This document shows positions 35,336 through 44,852 of a stretch of 64,000 nt of DNA, piece after piece. Each line of letters opens with the position of its first letter. Position 1 is the stretch's first letter. The notes under the pieces are model-generated. The model saw only the letters and a list, made by a program, of their open reading frames with translations, was not told the DNA's origin and did not search any database. This DNA is from Myroides indicus. GTDB lineage: Bacteria > Bacteroidota > Bacteroidia > Flavobacteriales > Flavobacteriaceae. The DNA lies in NCBI RefSeq assembly GCF_004364575.1, contig NZ_SOAG01000003.1:62001-126000 (forward strand). Reading direction: 5' to 3'. The position numbers were made by a program, and so were the translations under genes.

Positions 35336-36616
35336 ATGTACAGAAAAATTGCAATAACAATAATTTCTCTTTTTTCTTTATCTGCAAGTAAAGCTCAAAA
35401 TTCAGAAACTGTACTCTCCTTAAACAGAGAACAAATAGAAGCTTTATTTTTAGATCAAAATCTTGATCTATTAGCTAAAAAAATGGAGATTTCTCAAGCC
35501 GAAGCTCAATTAATTCAAGCAAGGCTATGGTCAAATCCTACTTTTGAAATCTCAGAAGTAAACCTCTGGAAAACCACAGATATTGAAGAACAACCTCCTG
35601 TTTTCGGCAATTGGGGACAAGCACAACAAATTTCGGTACACTTAGAACAATTGATTGAAACGGCGGGAAAAAGACGTAAAAATATTGCTCTACAAAAATT
35701 AAGTATTGAAGAAAAGCAAAAAGACTTTGAATCTGTTCTTAGAGAATCTAAATTAGAACTGCGCAATACATTGAGCAATATTCAGATGCTTCAGGAGCAA
35801 CAAAAAATTTATCAGGAACAGATAGACAACACACAATCTTTAATCAAAGCTTTTAAAAACCAACTAGACACCGGCAATATCAGTCAAGCGGAATACGTAC
35901 GCTTAAAAGCCGCAGAACTTCAGTTTAGAAAAGAATTAAACGATGTCAATAAAGAATTAGAAGAAAATCTGAAAAATCTGAAAAACTTTATTAATCTCAA
36001 AAATAACATACAAATTACTATTACGGAAAAACTAAAAGATCCGGATAAAGAAGTTTCTGAACTTGAATTAGAAGATTGGATTTTACACGCACAGGAAAAC
36101 AGACCTGATATTTTGCTGAGCAAAAACCTTGAACTACAATCTCAAAAAAAATTAGAAATAGAAAAAGCGCAGCGTATTCCTGATTTAACTTTTGGTATTG
36201 ACTACGATAGAGGAGGAAATATTATGAGAGATTTTATCGGATTCGGCGTTTCTTTTGACTTACCTGTTTTTGACAGAAACAAAGGCAATATCAAAGATGC
36301 ACAAATAGAAATAGAAATTGCAAAGCTTGAAACACAAAATAAACTCAACCAAACAGCCAATGATATTGTTGAGGCCTATAGGAATTACTATCAGGTAAAG
36401 GAATTGTACAATCAGATAGAACCGGATTATGAGCAGCAACTAGATAAATTATTAGAAGCTTACATTAAGAACTTTAAGTTAAAAAACATTAATATGATTG
36501 AATATTTAGATTTTGTAGAAGCTTATTTAGACAATAAAAATATAATGCTAGAAACATTAAAAGAATTAAACGAATACTTTGAGAACTTACAGTTTGCTGT
36601 CGGAAAAGATTTATAA
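35336..36616 (+). CDS. TolC-family outer-membrane efflux protein (CusC/CzcC type)
   Basis: Outer-membrane channel of a tripartite efflux pump, 426 residues from the ATG at 35336; a TTG start 24 bp upstream is less likely. The signal peptide ends in SASKAQ. Two long coiled-coil repeats follow (SQAEAQLIQARLWSNPTFEIS at the start, RIPDLTFGIDYDRGG in the second). The order channel, adaptor, pump is the usual one in Bacteroidetes. Confidence 0.87.
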   Translation: MYRKIAITIISLFSLSASKAQNSETVLSLNREQIEALFLDQNLDLLAKKMEISQAEAQLIQARLWSNPTFEISEVNLWKTTDIEEQPPVFGNWGQAQQISVHLEQLIETAGKRRKNIALQKLSIEEKQKDFESVLRESKLELRNTLSNIQMLQEQQKIYQEQIDNTQSLIKAFKNQLDTGNISQAEYVRLKAAELQFRKELNDVNKELEENLKNLKNFINLKNNIQITITEKLKDPDKEVSELELEDWILHAQENRPDILLSKNLELQSQKKLEIEKAQRIPDLTFGIDYDRGGNIMRDFIGFGVSFDLPVFDRNKGNIKDAQIEIEIAKLETQNKLNQTANDIVEAYRNYYQVKELYNQIEPDYEQQLDKLLEAYIKNFKLKNINMIEYLDFVEAYLDNKNIMLETLKELNEYFENLQFAVGKDL

Positions 36617-36635
36617 TCAATTAAATTAAAATGAT

Positions 36636-37733
36636 ATGTCAAAATATACCACTATTTATTTAGCTTTAATGCTTGTCATTCTTACCGGTTGTAAACAAAC
36701 CGAAAATAGAGATAGTCAAAATCAAGGACCTTATTGCATCCCGGAAAAGTTAAAACAGGGACTTGATTTTGAAACGATTAAAATCCAACCTGTCAAACAG
36801 ACTATAACTTTAAATGGAACAATTGATTATAACAGAGACAAAACGATTCCTTTTCACAGTTTAGTCAATGGAATAGTAATATCAACCCATTTTTATCTGG
36901 GAGATTATGTTAAGAAAGGACAATTATTAGCTGAAATTAAAAGTACTGAATTCAACGAATTAAAAGATGAACTAAAATCTTTAGAAGCAGAGTTAAAAAT
37001 AGCTAACAGAGCATTAGAGTCTGCCAACCTGATGTTTCAGGACGGTATTTCATCACAAAAAGAATTACTGGAAGCACAAGAACAAGTTTCCGTTTTACAA
37101 GAAAAAGTGAATTCCGCAGAAAGCAACCTTTCTATGTTTAGTTATTCTGGTCAAAGTGGCCTCTTTCAAATAAAAGCTCCGCAAAGCGGATATATTGTTG
37201 CTAAAAATATGGCTACGGGCATGACCATTGTCAACGATGAGGAACCTTTATTTACCATCGCTGATTTAGAAAACGTATGGGTTATGGCTAATGTTTACGC
37301 TACATCTATGCGGTATATCCGTCAAGACTTGGACGTAAAAGTTTCTACCCTTGCCTATCCCGATGAATTTTTTAGCGGGAAAATCTCCAAAATATCACAG
37401 GTTTTTGACACAGAAGAACGTGTACTAAAAGCTAAAATTGAAATGAGAAACGATGAAATGAAACTCCGTCCTGGTATGGCTGTAGATATTGTTTTAAATA
37501 TTGAAAGCAATCAGGGCAATGCTCTTGCTATTCCAAACAAAGCAATCATTTTTGACAATAATCAAAATTATGTAGTTGTTTTTAAAGACGATTGTCATCA
37601 AGAAGTTAGAAAAATAACCCCAATTTCTAAAAACGATTTATATACATATGCATCTGATGGAGTAATAGAAAATGATGTGGTGATAACAACCAACGAACTG
37701 TTAATATATGAACAATTAAACAACAGCTTGTAA
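36636..37733 (+). CDS. RND efflux periplasmic adaptor lipoprotein (CusB/CzcB type)
   Basis: A 365-residue membrane-fusion protein. The lipobox LTGC puts the lipid on Cys19 in the inner membrane. The lipoyl/barrel parts (HSLVNGIVISTHFYLGDYVKKGQLLAEI) surround a helical hairpin (LKDELKSLEAELKIANRAL). RPGMAVDIVL and AIPNKAI end the beta-barrel. It follows the TolC gene by 19 bp and precedes the pump by 19 bp. Confidence 0.9.
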   Translation: MSKYTTIYLALMLVILTGCKQTENRDSQNQGPYCIPEKLKQGLDFETIKIQPVKQTITLNGTIDYNRDKTIPFHSLVNGIVISTHFYLGDYVKKGQLLAEIKSTEFNELKDELKSLEAELKIANRALESANLMFQDGISSQKELLEAQEQVSVLQEKVNSAESNLSMFSYSGQSGLFQIKAPQSGYIVAKNMATGMTIVNDEEPLFTIADLENVWVMANVYATSMRYIRQDLDVKVSTLAYPDEFFSGKISKISQVFDTEERVLKAKIEMRNDEMKLRPGMAVDIVLNIESNQGNALAIPNKAIIFDNNQNYVVVFKDDCHQEVRKITPISKNDLYTYASDGVIENDVVITTNELLIYEQLNNSL

Positions 37734-37752
37734 CCCTCTAAAAAAGTATACA

Positions 37753-40700
37753 ATGCAAAAATTTGTAAAAAATATAGTCGCTTTTTCCCTAAAAAACACA
37801 TTTATAGTTCTTTTTGGAGTACTTCTATTGTTATTTGGCGGAATATACAGCTACATTCATACTCCTATCGAAGCTTTTCCAGATGTAACTAACACCAGAG
37901 CCAGAATCATTACGCAATGGCCCGGAAGGAGTGCCGAAGAAATTGAAAAATTAATTACCCTTCCCATTTCTAAAGAGATGAATACAATTCCGAACAAAGC
38001 TGAAGTACGCTCTATTTCATTGTTTGGATTATCAGTAGTAACCGTATTGTTTAATGATGATATAGACGACTTTTATGCTCAGCAATATGCTTCTAACCGA
38101 ATGGGAAATATTAATCTGCCGGATGGTGCAGATTTTGAAATAGAGCCACCCTCAGGAGCTACAGGTGAAATTTTCCGCTATATTATAGAAAGCGATTTAC
38201 CTATCAAAGAAGTTACTTCTGTACAAAATTGGGTAATTGAACGAGAATTATTAGCTGTACCGGGAGTTGCTGATGTGGTTAGCTTCGGAGGAGAAGAAAA
38301 GATTTACGAAATTCAGATCAATCCCACAGAACTGGTTAATTATGATTTATCTCCTCTTGATGTTTATGAAGCCGTTGAAAAAAGCAATATAAACGTAGGA
38401 GGCGATGTTATTCAGCGAGGAGATCAGGCTTATGTAGTTCGAGGAGTGGGATTACTGGACAATTTAGAGGATATAGAAAACATCTTGATTACAGTAAGAG
38501 GCAATACTCCCATCCTTGTAAAACACGTTGCAAAAGTAATAACATCAGCTAAACCGCGCTTAGGACAAGCCGGTTATCAAGATGAAGATGATGTCGTTCA
38601 GGGAATCGTAGTAATGTTAAGAGGACAAAACCCCAGCGAAGTAATTGAAAATTTAAAAATTAAAATAGAAGACTTAAATGAAAGAGTACTTCCTAAAAAC
38701 GTAAAAATAAAACCAATTATAGACCGAACAGATTTAGTAAATACAACTGTGCATACGGTGACTAAAAATCTTATAGAAGGGGTACTTTTGGTTTCTGTAA
38801 TTGTTTTTATTTTCTTGTATAATTGGCGAACTACCTTTATTGTTGCTTCAGTCATTCCGCTTGCCTTTCTGTTTGCCATTGTCATGCTAAAAATACAGGG
38901 ACTGCCCGCCAATTTGATTTCAATGGGAGCCTTAGACTTTGGTCTTTTACTGGAAGGAACACTTGTTATTGTTGAACACGTTTTTGTAGGGCTTGAGAAA
39001 CGGGCAGGAATAGTAGGAATGAAACGTTTTAACAAAATGTCTAAACTTGGTATCATTAGGAAAAGTGCCGGAAGCGTTGCCGGATACATCTTCTTTGCTT
39101 TACTGATATTAATTGTAGCACTAATGCCTATTTTCTCTTTTCAGAAAGTAGAAGGTAAAATGTTTTCTCCTTTAGCATTTACTCTTGGTTATGCCCTGCT
39201 TGGTTCCCTGATTTTGAGTCTCACTTATGTTCCGGCAATGTGTAAGCTATTGTTTACCAAAAATATTCAAGAAAAAGAAAATTTTATTTCTCGTTTCTTT
39301 AAAAATAATATTTACAAAATGTTTAGCTGGAGCTATACACACAAAAAGATTACACTAAGCATTTTTGGTGCCCTATTAGCAATCTGTGCAGTTAAATTCC
39401 ATTATTATGGTTCTGAATTTTTGCCTAAATTAAACGAAGGAGCTATTTATGTCCGAGCTACGCTCCCAAGCAGTATCAGTTTAGACGAATCAGTTCGTCT
39501 GACAAAAGAAATGAAACAAGTACTCCGGGATTTTGATGAAGTGAAGTTTGTACTTACCCAAACCGGACGCCCAAATGACGGAACAGATCCAACTGGATTT
39601 TTTAACATAGAATTTCACACAGAACTAAAGCCCGAAAAGGAGTGGAATCGATCAATATCTAAAGATGAACTTCTTGAAGAAATGCGCATAGCATTAGAAA
39701 ATTACCCCGGAATAAACTTTGGTTTTAGCCAGCCCATACAAGACAATGTGGAAGAATATGTTGCTGGAGTAAAAAGCTCTTTAGTTATCAAAATATTTGG
39801 CGACAACTTATTTGAATTAGAAAAAATGGCAGACGAAGTAGCTTCCAGCATAAAAGATGTCAAAGGAATTACCGATCTCAATATCTTTAAGAATATTGGT
39901 TTGCCGGAACTTCGTATTTCACTTCACGATCACAAAATGGCTAAATATGCTGTAACAACTGCAGATGCTCAGGCTGTAATTGCCATGACCATTGGCGGAC
40001 AGGCAGCCACAACATTTTATGAAAATGAAAGAATGTTTGATGTTGTCCTTCGCTTTGAGAAAAATTACAGAAATTCTGCTGAAAAGATAGGAGAAATCCT
40101 AATTCCAACCTTAGATGGCAAGCAAGTTCCTTTAAAAGAAATTGCAACTATTGATTATTATACCGGACCGGCTTTTATTTATCGCGAAGGAAACAGTCGT
40201 TACATCGGTATTGGTTTTAGTATTGAAGGACGTGACTTGGGCAGTACAATAGCCGAAGCTAAAGCCAAAGTAGCTAAAGAAGTTCAATTACCCACAGCCA
40301 ACAAAATGGAATGGGCAGGTGAATTTGAAAGCAAAGAAAGAGCGGCGAAACAATTGACATTAGTAGTCCCGGTGTCACTGATTTTGATTTTAGTACTGTT
40401 ATATTTTAATTTTGGAAATTTAAAAGATACTGCTATTTCTGCCATTACAATCCCATTTGCATTTATCGGTGGATTTATATCGCTATGGATAACAGGTACA
40501 ACCTTTGGAATTTCTGCCGGGATAGGATTCATTATTCTCTTTGGGGTAGCAACGATTGACGGAATCGTTTTAATCGGTGTTATGAAAGAAAATATTCTAA
40601 GGAGATTCCCTTTAAAAGCAGCAATTGAAGAAGGCGTTCGCAGCAGAATTCGTCCTGTTATTATGATTGCTTTAATGGGATCAATGGGGTTACTACCTGC

Positions 40701-40845
40701 TGCATTATCAAATGGAATGGGGTCTGAAATCCAAAAACCATTAGCTATAATGATTGTTGGCGGTTTAATAATTTGTATGATTTTATCCTTTACCGTTTTG
40801 CCCCTAATCTTTTATTTAGCATACAGGAAACAGCTTAAAAATTAA
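37753..40845 (+). CDS. CusA/CzcA-family heavy-metal efflux RND pump
   Basis: A 1030-residue inner-membrane proton/cation antiporter with twelve membrane segments. HME-RND features are present: AFPDVTNTRARIITQWPG near the start and FLPKLNEGAIYVRA in the second pore domain. The membrane-4 charge relay reads DFGLLLEGTLVIVE: D395, E401 and E408 align with CzcA D402, D408 and E415, so one Asp is replaced by Glu. The metal cannot be told from sequence; Zn/Co/Cd or Cu/Ag are the options. Confidence 0.92.
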   Translation: MQKFVKNIVAFSLKNTFIVLFGVLLLLFGGIYSYIHTPIEAFPDVTNTRARIITQWPGRSAEEIEKLITLPISKEMNTIPNKAEVRSISLFGLSVVTVLFNDDIDDFYAQQYASNRMGNINLPDGADFEIEPPSGATGEIFRYIIESDLPIKEVTSVQNWVIERELLAVPGVADVVSFGGEEKIYEIQINPTELVNYDLSPLDVYEAVEKSNINVGGDVIQRGDQAYVVRGVGLLDNLEDIENILITVRGNTPILVKHVAKVITSAKPRLGQAGYQDEDDVVQGIVVMLRGQNPSEVIENLKIKIEDLNERVLPKNVKIKPIIDRTDLVNTTVHTVTKNLIEGVLLVSVIVFIFLYNWRTTFIVASVIPLAFLFAIVMLKIQGLPANLISMGALDFGLLLEGTLVIVEHVFVGLEKRAGIVGMKRFNKMSKLGIIRKSAGSVAGYIFFALLILIVALMPIFSFQKVEGKMFSPLAFTLGYALLGSLILSLTYVPAMCKLLFTKNIQEKENFISRFFKNNIYKMFSWSYTHKKITLSIFGALLAICAVKFHYYGSEFLPKLNEGAIYVRATLPSSISLDESVRLTKEMKQVLRDFDEVKFVLTQTGRPNDGTDPTGFFNIEFHTELKPEKEWNRSISKDELLEEMRIALENYPGINFGFSQPIQDNVEEYVAGVKSSLVIKIFGDNLFELEKMADEVASSIKDVKGITDLNIFKNIGLPELRISLHDHKMAKYAVTTADAQAVIAMTIGGQAATTFYENERMFDVVLRFEKNYRNSAEKIGEILIPTLDGKQVPLKEIATIDYYTGPAFIYREGNSRYIGIGFSIEGRDLGSTIAEAKAKVAKEVQLPTANKMEWAGEFESKERAAKQLTLVVPVSLILILVLLYFNFGNLKDTAISAITIPFAFIGGFISLWITGTTFGISAGIGFIILFGVATIDGIVLIGVMKENILRRFPLKAAIEEGVRSRIRPVIMIALMGSMGLLPAALSNGMGSEIQKPLAIMIVGGLIICMILSFTVLPLIFYLAYRKQLKN

Positions 40846-40867
40846 AAAATCTAAAAACTGTTATTGA

Positions 40868-40909
40868 CAAAACCTTTAGACTTTTTATGGAAAAAGTCTA
40901 AAGGTTTTG
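40868..40909. terminator. Bidirectional terminator after the pump gene
   Basis: A perfect 19-bp stem (40868-40886 with 40891-40909) and an ATGG loop, 22 bp after the pump stop and 4 bp before the LuxR-type gene stop. Confidence 0.9.
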
Positions 40910-40912
40910 TTT

Positions 40913-41647
40913 TTAAATCAATTCAAATGCCATTGCAAACTTTAGCAATTCTGCAAAAGAGGTAAACTCCGTTTTTTTCAGTATATTTTTTCGATGTGTT
41001 TGAACAGTATGTGTCGACAAAAAAAGCACTTCAGCAATCTCTTTACTAGTTTTACCATATGCCATTAAACCTATGATCTCCTTTTCTCTTTTGCTTAACA
41101 GAACAAATTTTTTATAATTGTCTTTAATATAAAGTGATTCACCTAATGTTTTATTGACTTTATTTACCATGTTCCCCATCCCTTGAACAGGACAAGAAAC
41201 CATTATCAACTGGATATTGTCGTCGATTTGTTTATTTCTATTTCGAAGTAACTTACAACTTGAATAAAACCACAAATAGTCCTTTTCTCCATATACTTTT
41301 ACCCGTTGAAAAAAACTGCAGTGCTTTGTAAAGTCTCGTTCAGCGCAGTACTTCGCAACTTGCAGAACTATGGTTTCCGTTTCTTCAGCTAAAAAATATT
41401 TGGTTAAATATTCTTCACCTAAATTATTGAGTTCTTCAAGTGTTGTTCCCAAATTCATCCTCCCCCATTCATTCATGTAACTAATCCCTCTAGGCTCTTC
41501 TCTCTTAAAGTTATGAATCATAACCGAGGCAGGCATTACCTCTCCAATATCATTAATATCATATAAAAAACTAGACAGATCACTTTCAATAGAATGCAAT
41601 TGCCTTTGAATAGAAATTTTATCTAATTTTAAATAATGAGAACTCAT
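40913..41647 (-). CDS. LuxR-type transcriptional regulator
   Basis: A 244-residue regulator. The N-terminal 160 residues look PAS-like (MIHNFKREEPRGISYMNEWGRM) and probably sense a signal. The C-terminus is a LuxR HTH (LSKREKEIIGLMAYGKTSKEIAEVLFLSTHTVQTHRKNILKKT). There is no receiver domain and no kinase beside it. The recognition helix differs from that of the NarL-type regulator at 45919, so a different target site is expected. Confidence 0.86.
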   Translation of the reverse strand: MSSHYLKLDKISIQRQLHSIESDLSSFLYDINDIGEVMPASVMIHNFKREEPRGISYMNEWGRMNLGTTLEELNNLGEEYLTKYFLAEETETIVLQVAKYCAERDFTKHCSFFQRVKVYGEKDYLWFYSSCKLLRNRNKQIDDNIQLIMVSCPVQGMGNMVNKVNKTLGESLYIKDNYKKFVLLSKREKEIIGLMAYGKTSKEIAEVLFLSTHTVQTHRKNILKKTEFTSFAELLKFAMAFELI

Positions 41648-41727
41648 TTATTCAATTTATTTTTATTTTTTTACACAAAAACATGTAATAATACAAATAT
41701 AAAACAAAAGAACATACTAATGTTATC

Positions 41728-42078
41728 TTAATATTTTTTTATTAATGCCAAATGTTCCTGATTATATGCCCATAATAACCCATCAGGAGTTTCTAAAACA
41801 CACCACAAATCAAACCCAAAAAATGGATCTACGGGGAGATTTAACAATAGTGTCCTTTTCTTTTTTAGACGGATTAATGTATTAAATTTTGGTGTTTTAG
41901 CATATTCTATTTTGTATTGGCACGCTGAACACTTAAACCTTACCTCTTTTTCATACTCTTCAACTCGAACATTTGATTTTCCACCTGATACAATAGCTTT
42001 TGCATTACACTTTGGACAAACAACCTCGATATAGCTAATAAAATCTTGAAATTGAAATCTGGAATTATATTCTGTCAT
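41728..42078 (-). CDS. Zinc-ribbon protein of unknown function
   Basis: A 116-residue protein with four cysteines as CPKC (about residue 20) and CSAC (about residue 50), a zinc ribbon. The basic stretch LIRLKKKRTLLLN follows, then LWCVLETPDGLLWAYNQEHLALI. I recall similar Bacteroidetes proteins being longer after this point, so the gene may be shortened at the 3' end, but I cannot prove it. Role unknown. Confidence 0.6.
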   Translation of the reverse strand: MTEYNSRFQFQDFISYIEVVCPKCNAKAIVSGGKSNVRVEEYEKEVRFKCSACQYKIEYAKTPKFNTLIRLKKKRTLLLNLPVDPFFGFDLWCVLETPDGLLWAYNQEHLALIKKY

Positions 42079-42137
42079 TGGTACAGTTTTTAAATTGTTA
42101 TCTACACAAATTTAATTTCAATACAACACAAAAAAAA

Positions 42138-42153
42138 TACCCTTATGAGGGTA
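42138..42153 (-). terminator. Hairpin TACCCTT-AT-GAGGGTA, terminator or operator
   Basis: AAAAAATACCCT and AGGGTATTTTTT form a 12-bp stem with T-tracts, 24 bp after the broken porin's stop, so a terminator is the simplest reading. The 16-bp core has the same spacing as the NarL-type palindromes at 45663 and 54533. Confidence 0.6.
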
Positions 42154-42335
42154 TTTTTTATTGAAAAACGATGAATTTAGAATTTATATTCAAACGCTGC
42201 AAATACTCCGTTTAGTTTAAACTTTTCGTCATCCCAGTCTAAATTGTAGTTTAAGCTTGGTCCGGCTAATAAGTTGAATTTTTCAGCTACATTGTATTTA
42301 GCCAAAATAGGTACGCTAAGCATACTTGCATCTTT

Positions 42336-42391
<56 letters not shown>

Positions 42392-42501
42392 CATACATAC
42401 AAAACTTCTGGTTGAATATACCACTTTTCAGAAAACTGTATTTCGGCAAAACCACCCACAAAAAAACCAGTTTCAGATTCAGAAGCTTCGACTATTTCTC
42501 C

Positions 42502-42511
42502 AAAAAAAAAA
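42502..42511. repeat. Homopolymer of ten A inside the porin-like pseudogene
   Basis: Nine instead of ten would restore the frame between the N-terminal part and ETGFFVGGFAE. It could be slippage-prone or a sequencing error. Confidence 0.8.
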
Positions 42512-42660
42512 GCCCTCGTCCATTTTTACCTTTACAGTTGCAAAACCAACTCCGGCTTTTGCTCCCCATTTAATTTCTTGTGCTTTTGCTCCCAAAACAG
42601 AAGCCAATACAAAAGTACTCAATAAAACTACTTTTTTTATAATTTAAAATTTATAGATTC

Positions 42661-43449
42661 TTATTTAATTCGATTAAAAGTTCTTGTTCCTTGATAAAAC
42701 TGATTTCCGTCCGTGCTTAATTCCAGTGTTACATTTCCTTCATTTACCCATCTTCCATTTTCGTAATCATCATCGGTAAATCTCCACTGGTAAAAATCTG
42801 CACTCCATGTTTTTTCTCCTGTTTTTGTAATTCTATCATAAAAAGTATCACCTACTAATTTTTTAGGAAAATAAGCAGGCGCATGATCCAAATTATATAT
42901 AATCGCCTTGCTTCCTTCTATCTTTAATTGATATTTTGAATTGCTGTGTTCCCAAATTCCTTCAATGGATTTTTTAGGTTCAGGCTCAGGGTTAGGATTT
43001 GGATTACCTGATTTTGACGTTCTTTCTAAAGTGATTTTACTTTTAAACGTTTTCATCTGACCGTTATCGTCTATATCATCATACTCTTCAACAGTTACAA
43101 ACTGACTAGCTTCTGGATTAGGAGCATCAAAGGTAATAGATGGAACCGTATATCCTTCATAATCTTTTAGAGTCATTGTCACTTGCTTGTTTTTATAGCT
43201 CAATTTAGTGTATCCTATATCGCCATACGAATCGTGAGATATTCCATCTGCATCTGTACTAAAGGTATATACCTCTGTTGAATTATTGTAACTGTCTTCT
43301 ACCGTCACTTTCCAATTGCCTTTGGGGTCAAAAAAGCCACTGTTATCAGATCCGGCTTCCTTGTTGTCATCACTGCTACTACAAGCCGTGAATGTTAGTC
43401 CTAAAAAAAGAACTAATCCTATGTTTTTTAAAAGTTTAAATGTTTTCAT
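42661..43449 (-). CDS. Surface-type lipoprotein 1 of a tandem array
   Basis: A 262-residue lipoprotein. Signal peptide MKTFKLLKNIGLVLFLGLTF, lipobox FTAC, then CSSSDDNKE; the Ser-Asp-rich stretch right after Cys is like the surface-export signal known from Flavobacterium lipoproteins. The body has two lipocalin-like beta units (GNWKVTVEDSYNNSTEVYTF, and GIWEHSNSKYQLKIEGSKAI) joined by a PNPNPEPEPKK linker. Function unknown. Its signal-peptide DNA is nearly identical to that of the next two genes upstream, while the mature sequence is not. Confidence 0.85.
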   Translation of the reverse strand: MKTFKLLKNIGLVLFLGLTFTACSSSDDNKEAGSDNSGFFDPKGNWKVTVEDSYNNSTEVYTFSTDADGISHDSYGDIGYTKLSYKNKQVTMTLKDYEGYTVPSITFDAPNPEASQFVTVEEYDDIDDNGQMKTFKSKITLERTSKSGNPNPNPEPEPKKSIEGIWEHSNSKYQLKIEGSKAIIYNLDHAPAYFPKKLVGDTFYDRITKTGEKTWSADFYQWRFTDDDYENGRWVNEGNVTLELSTDGNQFYQGTRTFNRIK

Positions 43450-43522
43450 AATAAGATAAATTAAATTTTGCCTATTCTTTGCGTTTTTCGGCTTCGTCGC
43501 TTGTATTAGTTTTGTTTAAATT

Positions 43523-44086
43523 TTAGTTACCCAACTTGTATTGTTCCCATAAAACAGTAGTATAGCCCATTTCGGAAATTATGTGAGCATAGGTCACTCC
43601 AAAACTGTTTAACTCCGTAATTTCATATACTAATTCTTCAGTAAATGAAGTTTTAACTCCAATTTTTGATTTTGAACTATCTATCCATCTCCAACTGGCA
43701 TATTCTATAGGTGTGTCTTCAAGAGTATATCGCGCATAAAGTTTTCCATTCGGATAAAACGCATAATACGTAAAGTCTCCGTCTTCTACATCTGTTTCAT
43801 ACTTTCCTTCATACCAATATATTACTCCAGATTTTTCCATTCTCCACCATTTTTGTGAATCTGCATTTAATACAGTGGCAGAATTGGATTTTACAGCGAC
43901 ATTTTCGTCATAACCAGTTAGGGTTATAAATCGTTGAGCTTCTGGTACAATTTCACCTTTAGGTACGTTTTCTAAAAGGTTAGAACCTTTTCCTCCTTTG
44001 TTGTCATCGCTACTGCTACAAGCAGTAGTTACAAGACCTAAAAAAAGAATCAATCCAATGTTTTTTAAAAGTTTAAATGTTTTCAT
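43523..44086 (-). CDS. Surface-type lipoprotein 2 of a tandem array
   Basis: A 187-residue lipoprotein that starts MKTFKLLKNIGLILFLGLVT with lipobox TTAC and CSSSDDNKGG. The mature part is beta-rich (EAQRFITLTGYDENVAVKSN, VIYWYEGKYETDVEDGDFTYYAFYP) and does not resemble lipoprotein 1. Its upstream leader (about 44087-44135) is homologous to that of lipoprotein 1, and part of that leader codes for the C-terminus of lipoprotein 3. Function unknown. Confidence 0.83.
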   Translation of the reverse strand: MKTFKLLKNIGLILFLGLVTTACSSSDDNKGGKGSNLLENVPKGEIVPEAQRFITLTGYDENVAVKSNSATVLNADSQKWWRMEKSGVIYWYEGKYETDVEDGDFTYYAFYPNGKLYARYTLEDTPIEYASWRWIDSSKSKIGVKTSFTEELVYEITELNSFGVTYAHIISEMGYTTVLWEQYKLGN

Positions 44087-44107
44087 AATAAATAGATTTA
44101 ATAGTGC

Positions 44108-44827
44108 CTACTCTATACGGTTTTCGGCTTCGCCGTTAATTTTCAGTTTTCTTGATTTAAATAGGTTTAATCTACCAACCAAAACCCCTATATAATAAAG
44201 TGCACACTCACTATAAGGAGAACTGGCAGGGAACACTGTAAACGTATCACTTCTTCCATTCGAAGTAAAATAAGTATATGTGCCTACTTCTAATGATGTG
44301 GTAACCAAACCAGGTAAAAAGCATTCGTTTACAGGATTATATATAGCATTTGGATCTTTTTCTCCATTGATTACTGTTACATAGGTCACATATTTTGTAA
44401 ACGTTCCTATAAATGAGCCTTTAATATAAACACTAACTCCAACCATCTTAGGGTCGCTTGTCCTAAAGGTAACATCTCGCTTCTCTTTATTGCCACCACC
44501 GTTGTTGTTTCCACTACCGGGATTCCATTCATTATCAAAAACATTACAGTCCATATCATACCATTGCTCTATCAATGATTTTGCAGCATCGTTTGCATCG
44601 GGGCAATTTTTTAATTTATTTAAATAGGCGAATGCGGCTTCTTTGACAGCATCACAATTGGCTCTTGTTGGATTAGCTGTAAAAGAGTCAATTTTGTTTT
44701 GATAACGATTTACGTCTTCCTGTGTGATGCAATCTCCTTTACTGTCATCGCTGCTACTGCAAGCTGTAACTATTAGTCCTAAAAAAAGAACTAATCCTAT
44801 GTTTTTTAAAAGTTGAAATGTTTTCAT
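44108..44827 (-). CDS. Surface-type lipoprotein 3 of a tandem array
   Basis: A 239-residue lipoprotein that starts MKTFQLLKNIGLVLFLGLIV with lipobox VTAC and CSSSDDSKGD. A helical section with paired cysteines (NCDAVKEAAFAYLNKLKNC) is followed by a Gly/Asn linker and a beta domain (VSVYIKGSFIGTFTKYVTYV). That beta domain resembles the C-terminal domain of lipoprotein 4 (ITVTVNGQTRSITGYYSNG). The last residues (SRKLKINGEAENRIE) are read from the duplicated leader of lipoprotein 2, so the end may be an acquired extension. Confidence 0.8.
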   Translation of the reverse strand: MKTFQLLKNIGLVLFLGLIVTACSSSDDSKGDCITQEDVNRYQNKIDSFTANPTRANCDAVKEAAFAYLNKLKNCPDANDAAKSLIEQWYDMDCNVFDNEWNPGSGNNNGGGNKEKRDVTFRTSDPKMVGVSVYIKGSFIGTFTKYVTYVTVINGEKDPNAIYNPVNECFLPGLVTTSLEVGTYTYFTSNGRSDTFTVFPASSPYSECALYYIGVLVGRLNLFKSRKLKINGEAENRIE

Positions 44828-44852
44828 AATTCTACATTTTAAACACTTGTTC

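Noticed and set aside
38598-39089. Long minus-strand frame (163 codons) inside the metal-pump gene
   Set aside because: It is antisense to a well-supported coding region, has no recognisable motifs, and is rich in Ser/Thr/Lys/Ile as expected from the reverse complement of membrane-protein code.
42138-42153. Fifth NarL-type operator
   Set aside because: The core fits the 7-2-7 form, but a 12-bp stem with T-tracts right after a gene end is better explained as a terminator. It is kept out of the regulon finding.
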